From positions 3,688,239-3,752,238 of the forward strand of contig CM055066.1 in the NCBI GenBank assembly GCA_029204045.2: a stretch of DNA of 64,000 bases. Reading direction: 5' to 3'. This stretch comes from Tillandsia leiboldiana. Its lineage: Eukaryota > Streptophyta > Magnoliopsida > Poales > Bromeliaceae. The number at the start of each line of letters is the position of its first letter. Position 1 is the first letter of the stretch. Below the pieces are notes generated by a model. It saw only the letters and a program-made list of their open reading frames with translations, searched no databases and was not told the DNA's origin. The position numbers and the translations under genes were made by a program. Below are positions 36,579-49,659 of this stretch, piece after piece.

Positions 36579-37244
36579 CTACCTGGACATTCTGCCAATG
36601 AAGTCCTCTCGCAGGAGCCACGCATCCTCAAATCTAAATTTGCGTGGCGGAAGGTTCGCACCAGTTGAAAGAAGGATTGGAGTGTGGTCTGAAGTCACCC
36701 GGGGAAATGCAACTACCTTTGCAAGGGGGAAGGCTTGGTCCCACTCGGTAGACACAAGAAAGCGATCCAGTTTAGCTAAAGTCGGAGACTCCTGCATATT
36801 GGACCACGTAAAACACTGATTCTCCAGCGGCAAATCTATCAGCTCCAACTTGTTTAAAAGGTCTACAAACATGGACATAAGTTTACCACTCCAACTCCTT
36901 CCCTTCCTTTCCAGTTGGCATATGGTAAAATTAAAATCCCCGCACATGATCCACACACCTCTACAAACCCCTTTGAGCCCAGCCAGCTCAAGACAAAAGT
37001 CTACCTTGCCTTCCCATGCTGGTGGGCCGTAAACGTTCGTTAAGTAGAAACTAGACCCGCTGGCATTATGCAACAGCCTAACGGTAATGGAAAAGCGTCT
37101 TATTAAAACCTCGGAACACGTGAAATCCCTAGAGCCCCAGCAAGTTACAATACCTTCCGAAGCTCCCGAGGATTTAACAAAGTGGCATTTATCTACATGC
37201 GGCCCAGCAAAAGAGCGAAGAAAATAGTGGGAAATAGACTCCAC
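36579..37244 (-). pseudogene. LINE endonuclease domain
   Basis: The 221-codon stretch carries the exonuclease-endonuclease-phosphatase fold motifs: LTNVYGPP, the metal-site WIMCGDFNF, RLDRF-type AKLDRFLVS, and SDHTPILL near the C-terminal end. An upstream piece (near 37260-37375) has the NW/RG and E-T-K region in another frame. It ends in a TAG at 36579-36581, after which the same frame stays open to the TRIM boundary, so this stop is a nonsense mutation, not the natural end. Confidence 0.85.
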
Positions 37245-37408
37245 TTTGGTTTCTTGCAGACATTACACAGCTTACTTTGAAAAAGAAAGTACAGACTTAA
37301 CAAGTCCCCTCTTATCTGGGTCATTAAGACCCCTAACATTCCAACTGCATATATTAAACATAGAGAAAGAGACACCCACTACAGAACCCCTACCCCCAGT
37401 GCCACCTC

Positions 37409-37880
37409 CTATGCGAAGCCTAGAAAATCAATAAAACCTTGGACCTCCTGCGAATTCAGCACTACCCCACACTTAGCACTCTTGTCTCTGATCCTGTTAC
37501 CCTGCGAAGCCGCCACTTCACGACAAGCTCCAATCGCCCCCTCAACCTGCGTGCTTTTCGTACGCTTCTTAGCACCCTCGTCGACCGCACCCTCTCTCAG
37601 CATGGTTTTGCGATCGCCCTACCCAGCAAATGCTCCTTATCATAGTTCCTAGCCAGTCGAAGACTCCTTCTAAATCCGACAAACCCCACCCTAGGGGGAT
37701 CATTCCCCTCGATGGAGGCAGCATCCACGGCCTCCCCTGCAGACTCCACCAACCCACCGTCCTCCAAGCACGGTGAAACGTCGTTAACTCCATCCAGCAC
37801 GACCCTCGTCCTGTCACACCAATCGGCAACGGCAACCCCCCCCCCCCCCCCGCCCCCAGCACTCCGAAGCTAAATTCCAT
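37409..37880 (-). pseudogene. LINE region upstream of the endonuclease
   Basis: Two open pieces in different frames join the G-rich 5' side to the endonuclease, including KKRTKSTQVEGAIGACREVA. I recognise no domain. By position it is the linker before ORF2 or the end of ORF1. Confidence 0.45.
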
Positions 37881-39405
37881 TCATTTATTCAGAATTCTGA
37901 CTCCTCGAGAAACAAGCAAAAAAAATTATAAAATCTTCTTAAAGGTTCACAAATATTTATTAATTAATAAATAAAAAATAATCATATCATTTTAATAATA
38001 TATTTATATAATTTTAAAAATAATAAATAATTTATCATATCATTTCTAACCGTAATAAGATTATTGTGAAGAAATATCCTCCCAATCATTGCTTTATTTT
38101 ATTAAAGTACCACATTTGCTGGAATGGATTAGTTTTATCTCAATTTAAAAATTTATTAAATATTTTTTTAATATTAGGAGTTTAAAATAATTTTAAAATA
38201 TTAAAAGAAAGAATTATAATTTTTTAAAAAAGATAAAACTAATATGTAATAGTAAATCAGAGGCTTCTTAATAAAATTTCGTTGGAGAACTTATCAGTGT
38301 AGTTTTTATAAGATTTTTTTTTGTTTTTTTTTTTCGACCTTTTTAAGATCCATCTAATACTATTAGATAAAAAAAAAAATTAGGATAAAAGCATCTTAAA
38401 AATAATTTTATGTTTTTTTTATCTTAGAAAATATATAATAATCTACTAGACGAAAAAAGAATTAGGATAAAAATATACAGAGATATACTTCTGCGGTTTT
38501 CAGAGGAATCATAGAAAATATATTATAATCGATTCATTCTAATATATGGAACGCAATATTATTTACAAAAATAAATAAAAACTTTGTCATTATATTTTTT
38601 TCACCGTAATTCTCCAGCAATTTCAAACGGAGTCTATAGTAGGATAAAACTTTAGTAAAAACATCCTCTCATTGGGGAGCCCCTATCCTCTGCTACATGT
38701 TAATTTTATTTAATAATTCATTAGGTGTTTTTAGTACTGAAACCTAGAAAAAAAAAATAATTCTAAAAAAATATATATTTTTTAGATAGGAAGAAAACCT
38801 ATGTATCACAACAGATTGAAACTTCTTAATGAGACGTTATTGGAGATCTCCTGAAATTTTTTTCTTTTTACATATGCCAAATTCTAGGATAAAATTTTAG
38901 TGAGAAACTTTACATGTTAATTTTATTTTCATCCGAGATTAAGTTAGATTTTTTTAATACTAAAAATTTAAAAATAATTTGAATAGACAAACTAATATAT
39001 AATAGTGAATCGGGGCTGCTCAACGATACGTCGTGGGAAAGCTTTTACTGAAGTTTCTTTTCAAATTCAATACTTTGCATCCTATTTGCCTGCCTCAAAT
39101 TTTGAAAATTTTTGTTTTTTTTTCTACCACTAATACAACTCTAAATTAATATTGAGCTAACAACTTATCATATTTGTATCCAGTGTAGCTCAAAAATAAA
39201 TAAATAAATAATATATAAATATTATTTTTAGATTGATCTGCTTTTTAGGGCAATAAATCTAAGTGGCTCAAAAATTATTGCGGTGGACTAACCCATAGAA
39301 TTTATACAAAATATAGAATAAAATTTATAATAATTAAAATTTAGATTTTTTTTTTTTTTTTTTTTTTTTTCTAAATAACGACTCCAAAGACATAGATCTC
39401 TAGGA
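37866..39405. other. no gene seen; AT-rich intergenic
   Basis: The first 60 bp (TTCATTTATTCAGAATTCTG then ACTCCTCGAGAAACAAGCAA) repeat sequence at 30195-30245. The rest is AT-rich with decayed short repeats (CTTAATAAAATTTCGTTGG and variants near 38270, 38830, 39020) and a poly(T) tract at 39347-39371. Confidence 0.5.
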
Positions 39406-39570
39406 GGGGGGTGGCAATTCAACTTGTTGTTCGCGAGTTGGTTTGTGTTCAGTTCGAAACAAAATTGAGATCAATCGGCTCATTTAATAAATGAGCCAAA
39501 CGCGAACAAAATTTTTCGGCTTAATATTTTAACAAGTCAGCTCCTGTAAACAAACCAAACACGAGTCCTG
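39406..39570. mobile_element. remnant of the hAT-type MITE
   Basis: GGGGTGGCAATTCAACTTGT, TGTTCGCGAGTTGG and AATAAATGAGCCAAACGCGA match the left part of the element at 15326-15742. The right terminus is lost. 39571-40126 holds no recognised gene. Confidence 0.6.
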
Positions 39571-40126
39571 GGCCTTATTCTAAGCATCATATACTATTCC
39601 ATTAAGGCCCCCGCAGCGATGGAGAAGGCAGTCAAGCAATCCCTCGCACTGCGCCCTCAATGCGCTTCGTTCTAGAGGGAGGAGGATTGGAGGGTTGAGT
39701 TGAGTCGGATTTGCGTGGATTAAAGCTTGGAGGACTTGCTTGCACTTTTCTAATTTCTGAATTCGAAAGTATAAAAGGAGAAAAGATGTGAGATAATTAT
39801 TACTATAAAGTTGGTTCTATTTTTGTTGAATAGAGAGCTCGATAGGAAAAAAGTCATAATGTTTTACCGGATGTTGGAGTGGTTCGATTTAAAAAAAAAA
39901 AATATTCGATTCAAAAAAAGAGTGGGTGAGGATGAAGAAGAAAAAAAGTTATGAGGTAATTAAAAAACATATTGATTATAAAGTGAGTTCCATATCCGAG
40001 GGAGAAGGGAAAATGTTATGAGCGTTCAAAAAAAAAAGTTGGTGAGGATGAAAAAAAAATTACCACGTGGCAAAAAATATTAAAAATTCATATATTTGTA
40101 TAGATACTCTACCAATTATATCAAAA

Positions 40127-40298
40127 GGAAAATGCTATGTGTACACCCCTTTCGGGGTGTACATCATACACCCCACCCATCTAAGGGTGGGGGTGTGATG
40201 ATGGGTCACTCGATGTGACCCGTAAAAAATATCGCTACCATTAAAATGGTGTAGGTGTATGATGTACACCCCTTCGGGGTGTACATGTAGCATTGCTC
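40127..40298 (+). mobile_element. 172-bp Mutator-type MITE, copy 2
   Basis: Ends GGAAAATGCTATGTGTACAC and GTGTACATGTAGCATTGCTC, flanked by ATATCAAAA at 40118-40126 and 40299-40307, an exact 9-bp duplication. The reverse complement matches copy 1 at 9347-9518 over its full length. Inside is a strong foldback (GTGGGTCA-type and CACCCCCACCC segments). 40308-40889 has no other gene. Confidence 0.9.
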
Positions 40299-40889
40299 AT
40301 ATCAAAATACCTCTACTAAAAAAGTATAGTATCTTTTCAAATAAAATGCATCACCAAAAGATTTACACAGGTCACAAAAAAAAAAAAAAATGTATCACTT
40401 CAACATTTATTTTACTCTCATCTACTCTTTTGTTCCACTATGAAAAAAATTATTATACATTGGCAAAATTATGTGGACCTGGATCCACTTTACACTCTCA
40501 TCAAGCTATCAACCAACTACTCCAGCAATTGATGAACAGTTGATGAGTGTTTCTAAACCATAAAAGGAATAACAAAACCCTTTAATTTGAACCTTGAAAA
40601 TAATTAGTGTTTCTTTATGCTGCTCAAGTCTCAAGAGGCACCTGTATGTTCAACTCAAGAAGAAGTCACAAAAAGCACTAGAAATGAAGCAGATTCCAAA
40701 ACCCAGAACTAACCAAGTGAGCAAAAAAATTTCTAATCAAAGAGCCCAATCATAACAGAAAAGTCAGCTTCCTTCTCTCAATGTTTTCAACAACAATAAT
40801 AGTTAGAATTCAAGTGGAACCATAATTTGTAGTATCAAATCACAGGTAATACATACAAAGTGAAAAATAGATTGGATGCAAAATCTCTT

Positions 40890-43800
40890 TTACTCAGTGA
40901 TTTCTCCTTCCTCTGAGTCCTCAAACTGCTCAGCATCATCACTAACACTATCACTTTCATCTTCTTCATCAACTACATTTGAATGTTTAATTTCCTCCTT
41001 ACCTGCAAAATTGCAGTGCATGTCGGCATCATGAGCACTACAATCACCATCTCGACAAGATCGATTTTGTTCTTCTACTACATGCAAGTCTTTACGATCA
41101 TCGGTTTTGCCAAAATTAGAAGCACCCACATCGTTCGGAGATGGGTTTGCACCTAAAACGGCCGTACGCCCGTATACAGTCTCTTGTACTGTGATGGACG
41201 GAAACTCCAGCGGCTTCTCAGGCCAGCTCTCGAAGAAGGAATTCAAAAGCACGAATCTGAAAGCTTGCAAAAGCCGGCTTTTGTCTCCTTTGACTTCGGC
41301 GTTTAGAAGCTTCTGCAAAAGGGTTGGTTCTCGCACTACTGAAGCTCGTGTTGTAGGTTCTTCTTTCTTTAGCTTCGGCCTTTTACCACGCCTATCTCGT
41401 TGATTATATTTGCCCCTCTTATTATTGTATCTGTTCGAGCTTCCATCGGACCTATTCAGTGTTTTCCTCTTGTTCGGTTTTCCATTGAGTTGATCCTCCG
41501 GTTCGGAAAGATATCCAGGCGGGATCTCAGGAGCTTCGAAACCCAATTCTGCCTGCTTGACTAAAACTTCTTTGAGTTGCTGTAAACAATTACAATGAGT
41601 CACTTAACAATTTCTTACCAAAAAAAAAAAATTAATAAAAGGCACACATCTTTGGATGGGGGAATCATCCAACTGAAGGAGAGAAGTGGATTTTACTATC
41701 ACAAAAAATAAAAATAAATAAATAAAATAAGAAATAATAAATAATATGGGTGCCTTTGTAAGTACACAATTTGTGTTTTTTAAAGAAAGCTTCTTAAGGA
41801 GACACGTAAAAATTCGGATCTGGCACAAATACATATGTAAATAAATAATTCCACATTGCTATGAACGCACGCGCGCGCGCAAAAGAGAAAAAGCAAACCA
41901 ATTGGTTTACCTGACGGCATAATTTGGTATTCTCTTCCGCCTCCTCACCATTTGTCCCATTTAAAGCCAACTTCTGCAGCACGAAGTTATTCAGAAATTA
42001 TTGAACAGGTCACGAATATATTACAGAGACTAGTGATTGACCTTTTTCTCTATGTTGGCACGTGTCGGAAAGTTCTCCTTGCGTGCTTCGATCCACTGTT
42101 TGATTTCATGTTCGTTATAGATAATGGGAACAAACCTTCAAGAAGAAAGAGATGTTAATACTTCAGATAACTGTATTAACACGCAAGGTTCATGCCCTAA
42201 TATTAAACTAGACAAACTTGCTGCGTAAGTTCATGCATAATGTAAATGATTTACTAGCTCCCAGAAAATAACTGACAAACATTATCTTTGGACATCCAAT
42301 TCAATAAATGTTGAAATTTGCTTCTTTTTCTCTTCATGTTCCCAAAAGTGAAAAGAGATCATTGAATTTATCATAAGAAAACAGATCAATTACTACTAAA
42401 GTAATGCACGGGTGCGATCCATAGCGCTCTGGGTCTTTACGGATTCTTGGGGTATGATAGATCACCCTGTAGGTAAAATAAACTATTCTGGAAACAATAA
42501 AAAGGCTCATGAAGACATTTGCCGTCGACAAAGTCAAACTCGTAGGTAGCAATCACAAAAGAAAATGTCCATGCAGCACAAGTTAATCACTAGATGGTCC
42601 AACAACTACAGCTCTACTTACTGCACAAGGCCCAAAATAGTATTCGGCATGTTAAATGTGCTCGTGAAAATAACACCAACAACTGCTAGGAAAAGTATAA
42701 AAGCAAAAGAACTCATGGAATTGTCACACTCACACAACATATAATATCAAGCAGAGGGTGCTCGATGAAAACTCGTAAAGGAAAACTGGACTACTAAGAT
42801 TCGTAAAGATTTTATTGCTAGATAGATAACTAGTTTGATATATGCAGATTGGTGAGTAATATTGTGAATAATTCAAGTAATTCATAGAACCAAAGCATAA
42901 TGATGACTCTTTCCCTTGTTGAATCAGCATACATGTTTAGGGCCTTTTTCCATCAAATGCAATAGATCAGTACCTTCGTCGGTTTGTAGAAGCTGAATTG
43001 CCACCGCCATTTGGAGAGTCAGATTTTCCTCCTCTCCCATTGTTATGACCTGATTAAAGCCATATGAAACAATAGAAAGCAAATAGAGAATGAGTAACAT
43101 CTACAACTGTTTTAGTCAGATCATTCAGCTAATAAACAATATGATGGATTTCCGTTTGTTTATTACATTTAAGCGAAGAGTTAGAAACAACATAAGAGCC
43201 AAAACAATCACAACTTTAAGAAACAAAAGCCAGTGCATATTTGCATTTAGCTAGAAACAAATACGACATTAGCTCAACAGACGTGCTTCTCAAATGTATT
43301 AGACAACAATAAACAATAGAAATATGACATTTGAAAACCATAACATTCTTGAAAACAGTAGGATAAAACATTCTATAATAAACTTATTTCTTCTGATCTT
43401 GTCAGTTGAGGTTACAATATGGAAATTTCTATTAATTGTGCTCGCAAATAAAACTAACCTAGGTTAATATTCTCAGACTCAAGACCCAGTTTGCTATTGT
43501 CCTTTACAAATGCACACGAGTTGAGCTTTATTTGTATGTATTTGTCAAAACAAAAAGGGAGCTAATGATTACAGTCAAACAAGCACATGGACGGTGGTTA
43601 AAATCAGTAAAGCTTAACTTCTAAGTAAATTGCAGTTTAACCATACTTAACAGACACTAAATGGAGTGTATCATGTCTGCCAGGAACTAGATATTTGACA
43701 AACAGATACAAAAAACCTAAGACTGCCTAAGAATTTCACGAACTGCCTTTTATTCAACCCAAATGAGATAGACTAAATTTCTTATCATCATCCAGTTGAT

Positions 43801-46457
43801 AACACTAAATCTCCACACTCATATTACAAGACACCTGAGTTTAGAAAGAGCCAAATTTATAATTGCGTAGAAAGATACAGCATATTGTTCATGCACTATG
43901 TGAAACAAACAACTGTTTTTGTTGTACTATGTGGCTTATTATAGTCCGCTATTTATGCTCCAAAATATTACAAATATTTGTCAAATCAGTGTCTTTGCTG
44001 ACTACCAAAACCACAAGCTCAACAGCTCAGTCATTTCACATTAAGTAAGCAAAAGGGGCATTTTTAAATAAAAAAAATACCGTTATTTACTAGCTTAAAC
44101 TTTTAGAAAATAACGATTATCGTTTTCTACTAGCTTAAGCTTTTCGAGAATAACGGTTGTTTCACAGAATTTAACAAGTATGGACAACTTTGATGAATGC
44201 ACATATTTTTTTTTCTATAAATTTAGACTTTATATACAACATTACAGGAGCACACATCCAGGAGTTCCAATAAGAATATAGACAGGTTATAGGCGATCAT
44301 GAACTGAAACTGTCAAGTATTACCCTCTAATTAAATATTCCAATCCTACTTAACGTGTATTCAAAAAAATCATCTATTCAAAAAGATGACCTCTTCCGCC
44401 AGTTCTATTAAATGGCTTCGTGTTCCACTTTGCATTGTTTGCGTGATGAAATTGAGGTTTTTGATTCCTGTGAATATCAAGTTGAATTTCAAGGTAGTGG
44501 TCACATAGTGAATTCAAGGAAAAGGCTAGAAGCGTGAAAGATGAGTAAGAGATAAACATGCCTAGCATTTGATGCCCCTCCTCTTTCACGTCCTTTTGGA
44601 TTCGTTCTGGAGTTTTTTCCCATTGAATATTCATATCTTAAATTTGAGACTCCAGAACCATTGACTTCACCACAGTTGACCTGTAATTGGAATCCAAGAA
44701 AATTAAGAGCTGAGATTATCTTCTAGGACATTTGCTAGCATAGCCTTGTAGGCTTGTACGGAAAAGATAATCAAAAACAATCTTTTGTGGTTTGGTTCCA
44801 CAATGTTGGTTTGGAAATAAGCTTAGGAGTGAGTACTAGAGCCAGTCAGGATACAGATCGCAGTTAGCCAATTACTAGTTCTTTAAAAACTCAAAAGAGT
44901 TCAACATCTTCCGAATTTCATTTCCCTTTCACAATACAATGATAACCAAATTAGCAGATGAAGCCTAAGCATATTCTCAAATTTTCCACCCGCTTCGCCA
45001 CCATAAAAATTCTCACCCTCACCACTTAAATAGAGTTCTTAGTCAGGTTTGAGATCAACTTCCACTATGCTTGAGCCATAATAATAATTAATATTGTTGC
45101 AAGTAATTCTACGCATTATTTCCCTATTGAATATTGGAAGCACGGTCATCCAAGCGAAGGGAGTAGACAAATTCCACTCGTAACTCTACAAATCACTGCT
45201 GCATAGGCTTACAAAACTTTTATAATGGTAGTCACACTCAATATTATTGCAAAAAAAAAAAAGCAATAAATTGAATGCACAATGCCAAAATTTAAGTGCG
45301 AGATTGTGGCTGTTTATTTATATGGACTAGTATATCAAAGGAAGAAACTTGTTGAGAAACTGCACATAAAAATGATAAAATCTATCACAGTACGCACCAA
45401 TAACGTTGTGCATGTTTTCTGAACATCTAGTTTGATAGGTGATGTTGGAATCAAAAAAAATGATACCTAACATAAAAATCATAAAATGTGACAAAACAAA
45501 ACTTCTATTTCACCACGAAGCACCCAAAAGATCTTTTGCAATGTAAAATGTAACCCTAAGCAACGACAGTGATATGAAACATGTATAAATAAGATGAGAA
45601 TATGAGCATAGCTGATTAAAAACAAATAAAATGCCCCTACCATATTACTACCATCACTTTGCGACATGCCGCGGGAGAAAGGCGGCTGAAATTTCGTCGC
45701 AGCCATAGGTGTTCCGTGTTTAACACCGTGACCCAGCGCATGGCAATTCGCACCATTAGACGCTGCGTTACGAAAGTTCGCATTCGAATTTGGCATAGCC
45801 ATATTGGGGTTGCTGCCGAACCCAGAGTTCGGAGCACTTCTACGAAAGTTGTGATTTCTACTACCCATCTCATGATTCGAAGCTAACTGCCCATTATTCA
45901 CCTCATGATTCACAGCATCGACACACGCTGCATTCCCGAAGTTGGGAGGATTTATACAATTCGAATTCGAATTACCAAAAGAGCCCAAATTCGGGACAGT
46001 TGTGCCCAACTGCCCATTAAAAGGCACCGGAATGTTCACACCCAACTGCCCGTTCGCACCGGCCGCGAATTGGTTCATGCTCTGAGCAAGATTATTCGCC
46101 AAAAATTGGCCGCCCAATTGCATCGACGAAAGAAAGTTCAGGTTTTGCAGCTGATTCTGAAACTGCGGCAAGCTCTGCTGCAAACTAGCAGCTTGCCCCA
46201 GAAGCTGCAAAGCCATGACTTGGTTCAACCCAAAGCTCCCATTTTGGGGAAGAACACCAATACCCATCTGATTATTCTGCGGCACCGGCGCCATGTTAGG
46301 GTTATTCTGAAAGATTTTCTGCTGATTGGGCATGTCCATGGCGCTCCCACCCAAATTGCTGAAATGGGCGTTAGGGTTACTCAAATTCCCCATCATTGGA
46401 ACTGGGAATTGGGGGTTTGGGCTATTGGGCAAGTGCGGAATCATCATCCCCTGCTTC

Positions 46458-46489
<32 letters not shown>

Positions 46490-46618
46490 AGATCACAACT
46501 TTACAACACGGAAGAGGATTCGATCCAAAGCAACAGGGGAAGCAGAGAGAAAATTGACCTGTTGGAGAGGTGGGTCGCCGCCGCCATGGTTGGGGAGAGA
46601 GGGGAAAAAGGGGAGCAT
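40890..46618 (-). CDS. NUFIP: NUFIP1-like box C/D snoRNP assembly factor, ~8 exons, 657 aa
   Basis: Proposed exons are 46618-46559, 46450-45641, 44665-44562, 44467-44391, 43049-42974, 42135-42042, 41973-41911 and 41579-40890 (1974 nt). The NUFIP1 domain motif HEIKQWIEARKENFPTRAN is at about residues 385-403, followed by a coiled segment (ANIEKKLALNG...EENTKL). Exon 2 encodes about 270 residues rich in Asn, Gln, Gly and Met. Exons 4 and 5 are RGG-like, and exon 8 has a basic block (KRGKYNQRDRRGKRPKLKK) and an acidic tail (DDAEQFEDSEEGEITE). Known NUFIP1 bridges snoRNP core proteins and R2TP/HSP90 in the nucleus. The start at 46618 is chosen because it joins exon 2 in phase; ATG 46587 does not. 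The exon 2/3 and 3/4 junctions are uncertain (see findings). Confidence 0.8.
46457..46488. repeat. (AAC)n microsatellite in NUFIP intron 1
   Basis: About ten AAC units, GTT on the coding strand, just upstream of the intron 1 acceptor. They would be read as Leu, Asn or Gln runs only if the intron were retained. Confidence 0.9.
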
Positions 46619-46650
46619 CTCGTTTACTATGCGATGGTGTTGGGGAAGAG

Positions 46651-46684
46651 AGAAGAAGAAGAAGAAGAAGAAGAAGAAGAAGAG
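46651..46684. repeat. (GAA)n microsatellite in the NUFIP 5' leader
   Basis: About ten GAA units, CTT on the coding strand, 35-65 bp upstream of the proposed start codon. CTT repeats are common in plant 5' UTRs. Confidence 0.85.
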
Positions 46685-46748
46685 GAGGCTCAGAGTAGGG
46701 TTTAGGCGAAGGAGATTTTTACTTTTATTTTTTATTTTTTATCTTTTA

Positions 46749-47904
46749 GGTAGCGTTTGGATGTGGCTTAAACCTGGTTTAGTTATACCAGGTATAGGTA
46801 TAAAGTAAGGGATAAACCTGGTTTAAACCTAAAATGTGTTTGGATGTGAATGGGGCTTAAACCTGGTTTAAACCTGGTATAAGAAAATAGGTGTTTGGAT
46901 TGGTAATGATGAATAAGAGGTATAAAGTTGACTTTTTTGTTTAATGACGATGTGACCTTTACTTTTATATATATTATAAATATGATAATGGGGTAATGTA
47001 TTAGAATTATTTAATTATAATAAATCTTATATATTATATTTAATTAATTATATACTATATAAAATTTTATTTTATTTTAATTTGTCTTAAAAATAATTTT
47101 TAACGATTAAAAATTATAATATTTAACGATTAAAAATTTAATATAATTTTAGTTATATTAAAAATTATAATATTATTAAATAAAATTTAATAATATTATT
47201 TTATAAATAATTTATAAATACGCATGATAAAAAATTAAAATATTCTTTTTTTTTTAATAATTTTTTTTAAAATTAAAATTTTAAAATTTATTCAAATTTT
47301 AATCTTTATTAATTTTAATTTTTTTAAAAATTTTAAGTAGGAGTAAAAAAAATGTTAATTTTAAAATGTTAAGAAAGAGTAAAAATTTTAATTTATAAAT
47401 GTATATAAATTTTTAAAAAATTATAAAAATATTGTATAAATTTTAAAATTAATAATTTTTAAAAATAAAATAAAATTTTAAGATTTATTAAAATATAAAA
47501 TTAAAAAAAATTAAAATTTATAAAATTTAAAATTTAAAATTTAAATATTTTTTATAATTTAAAAATTTTTATTTTAAAAAAAAATAAAATCTGAAGCATA
47601 TAAAAGAAAAAAAAAACGAAAACAAAAAAAAAAAAAAAAAAAAAAGGGAAAAACCCCCTTCCCAAGGCACTGCCTTGGGAAGGGGAGAGAGAAAGAGAGA
47701 GAGAGAGAGGCGCATTGATCACAGGCGGAGGGGAGGAGAGAGAGAGTGGGTTATACTTGGGGTGGGAGGGTTGGGGTGGGATATCCCCGTGTGGGTTTGG
47801 GGGATATCCCCGTTTGGCGGGGATATCCCCAAACGGGGATATCCCCAAACCGTTTGGGTATAAAGGGGGGATATCCCCCCTTTATACCCTTCCCAAACAG
47901 AAGC
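46749..47904. mobile_element. 1156-bp Harbinger-like MITE upstream of NUFIP
   Basis: Left end GGTAGCGTTTGG and right end CCAAACAGAAGC are near inverted repeats. TTA at 46746-46748 and 47905-47907 fits a TWA duplication. The core 46980-47580 is almost pure A+T, as in the MITE at 27648-28566. Perfect palindromes lie at 47655-47685 and 47856-47889, with repeated GGGGATATCCCC motifs between. No transposase is present. Confidence 0.7.
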
Positions 47905-48547
<643 letters not shown>

Positions 48548-49091
48548 TGTTGGTGTAAATACACAAAATAGATGTTAGACTACAAAAAATATATGAAAAG
48601 TATCAACGAGTCGATCAAGCCGAGGCACGGATATCTCGCTCTCTTTAAGGAGATTCAAGCCCTCTGCGGTAGGCAAAGCCTTCGAACCGATGCAGCAGAA
48701 CACTGACTCATCCCCTCCAGGATACAACGGCTCGACCCTCGTCGTGTGGCTTCACCAACTCTGCACAAGTAGATGAGCCCAAAGCTCCACCAAAAGAACA
48801 CCCTTTCTTTGACTTCTTTCTCTCTCAAGTATAATAGTTATTTAAGTCTTTTTTATTGTTCTTTTTCAAGAGAGTAGAAAAGCTCTCTTATATAGGATTG
48901 TAAAGCCTATAGGTTACAAGTTATATTTATTAACCTTATTAAGTATGAAAGTTATAAGTATAAACTTTTCTTTCAAAACCACAATAGGTTACATCTTCAA
49001 CGAGTTCAAAACCATGGTAAATAGTAAGTTCACCATGAATGCAAAAGAAACTCCGTAACTTAAATGTATTAAATATTAAAATGTTACAACA
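48548..49091 (-). repeat. copia 3' LTR
   Basis: Ends TGTTGG/CAACA. Differs from the other LTR at three transition sites, near 48704, 48857 and 49053. Confidence 0.92.
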
Positions 49092-49659
49092 TTCCCCCAC
49101 TCATTTTATTATTAAAGAGAGTTCGACGGTCAAAGAGGGATCATTATACATAAAGAAGGTGTGCTCTTCATTGAACCTTCACTTAGTGAAACAATGATCT
49201 CTACTCCAGAGCCAGAGTGGTCTCAGACTTGAACTTTGGCTGCTTAAGGGAAATAGAGTGTCACTGCTCACATATAACAATCCAGGTGTTGACATGAGCT
49301 TTACTAGCTAGCACGTTACGGCCTTGTGCTTATCCTGGTTTTCATGAGCATTTTTGAGAGAAAGCCCATTCTCATAGGAAGCGGCCCCACTTCCATGCTC
49401 ACATAGGTGAAATCCGTCAAGGGTGCTCCTGTAATTCTGACACCCTGCTCATAAGAGCTACAGACTCCATTAAGAGTATAATAACTCAACCCTCATTTCA
49501 TTACAGGATGAATGCACTCACATCATAGGGATAGGTAAATATTAGATCATGTAGATCTATATATTGTGCATTCTTTACGACCACCATATGATTCGTTTTT
49601 CCCATTGAACCCGACTTTCAGGATCTCTGATCATCAGGTTGGGTATCCTCATACGTGGT

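Larger units (their letters stand above)
33150..37865 (-). mobile_element. L1-type LINE, defective, interrupted by a TRIM
   Basis: Minus-strand order is N-terminal remnant (37880-37409), apurinic-type endonuclease (37244-36579), reverse transcriptase (about 35987-34318), zf-RVT-type C-terminal region (34115-33516), a T-rich 3' UTR, and a terminal A run (plus-strand T run at 33150-33161) preceded by the GAATGAAGCGGTAACAAACT motif seen at plant LINE ends. A G run at 37838-37855 marks the 5' side. Most of ORF1 is missing. Several in-frame stops and the TRIM at 35988-36458 make it inactive. A target duplication was not identified. Confidence 0.85.

Noticed and set aside
39618..39674. Short frame MEKAVKQSLALRPQCASF in a GC-rich patch
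   Set aside because: Stops after 18 codons, with no splice sites or continuation found.
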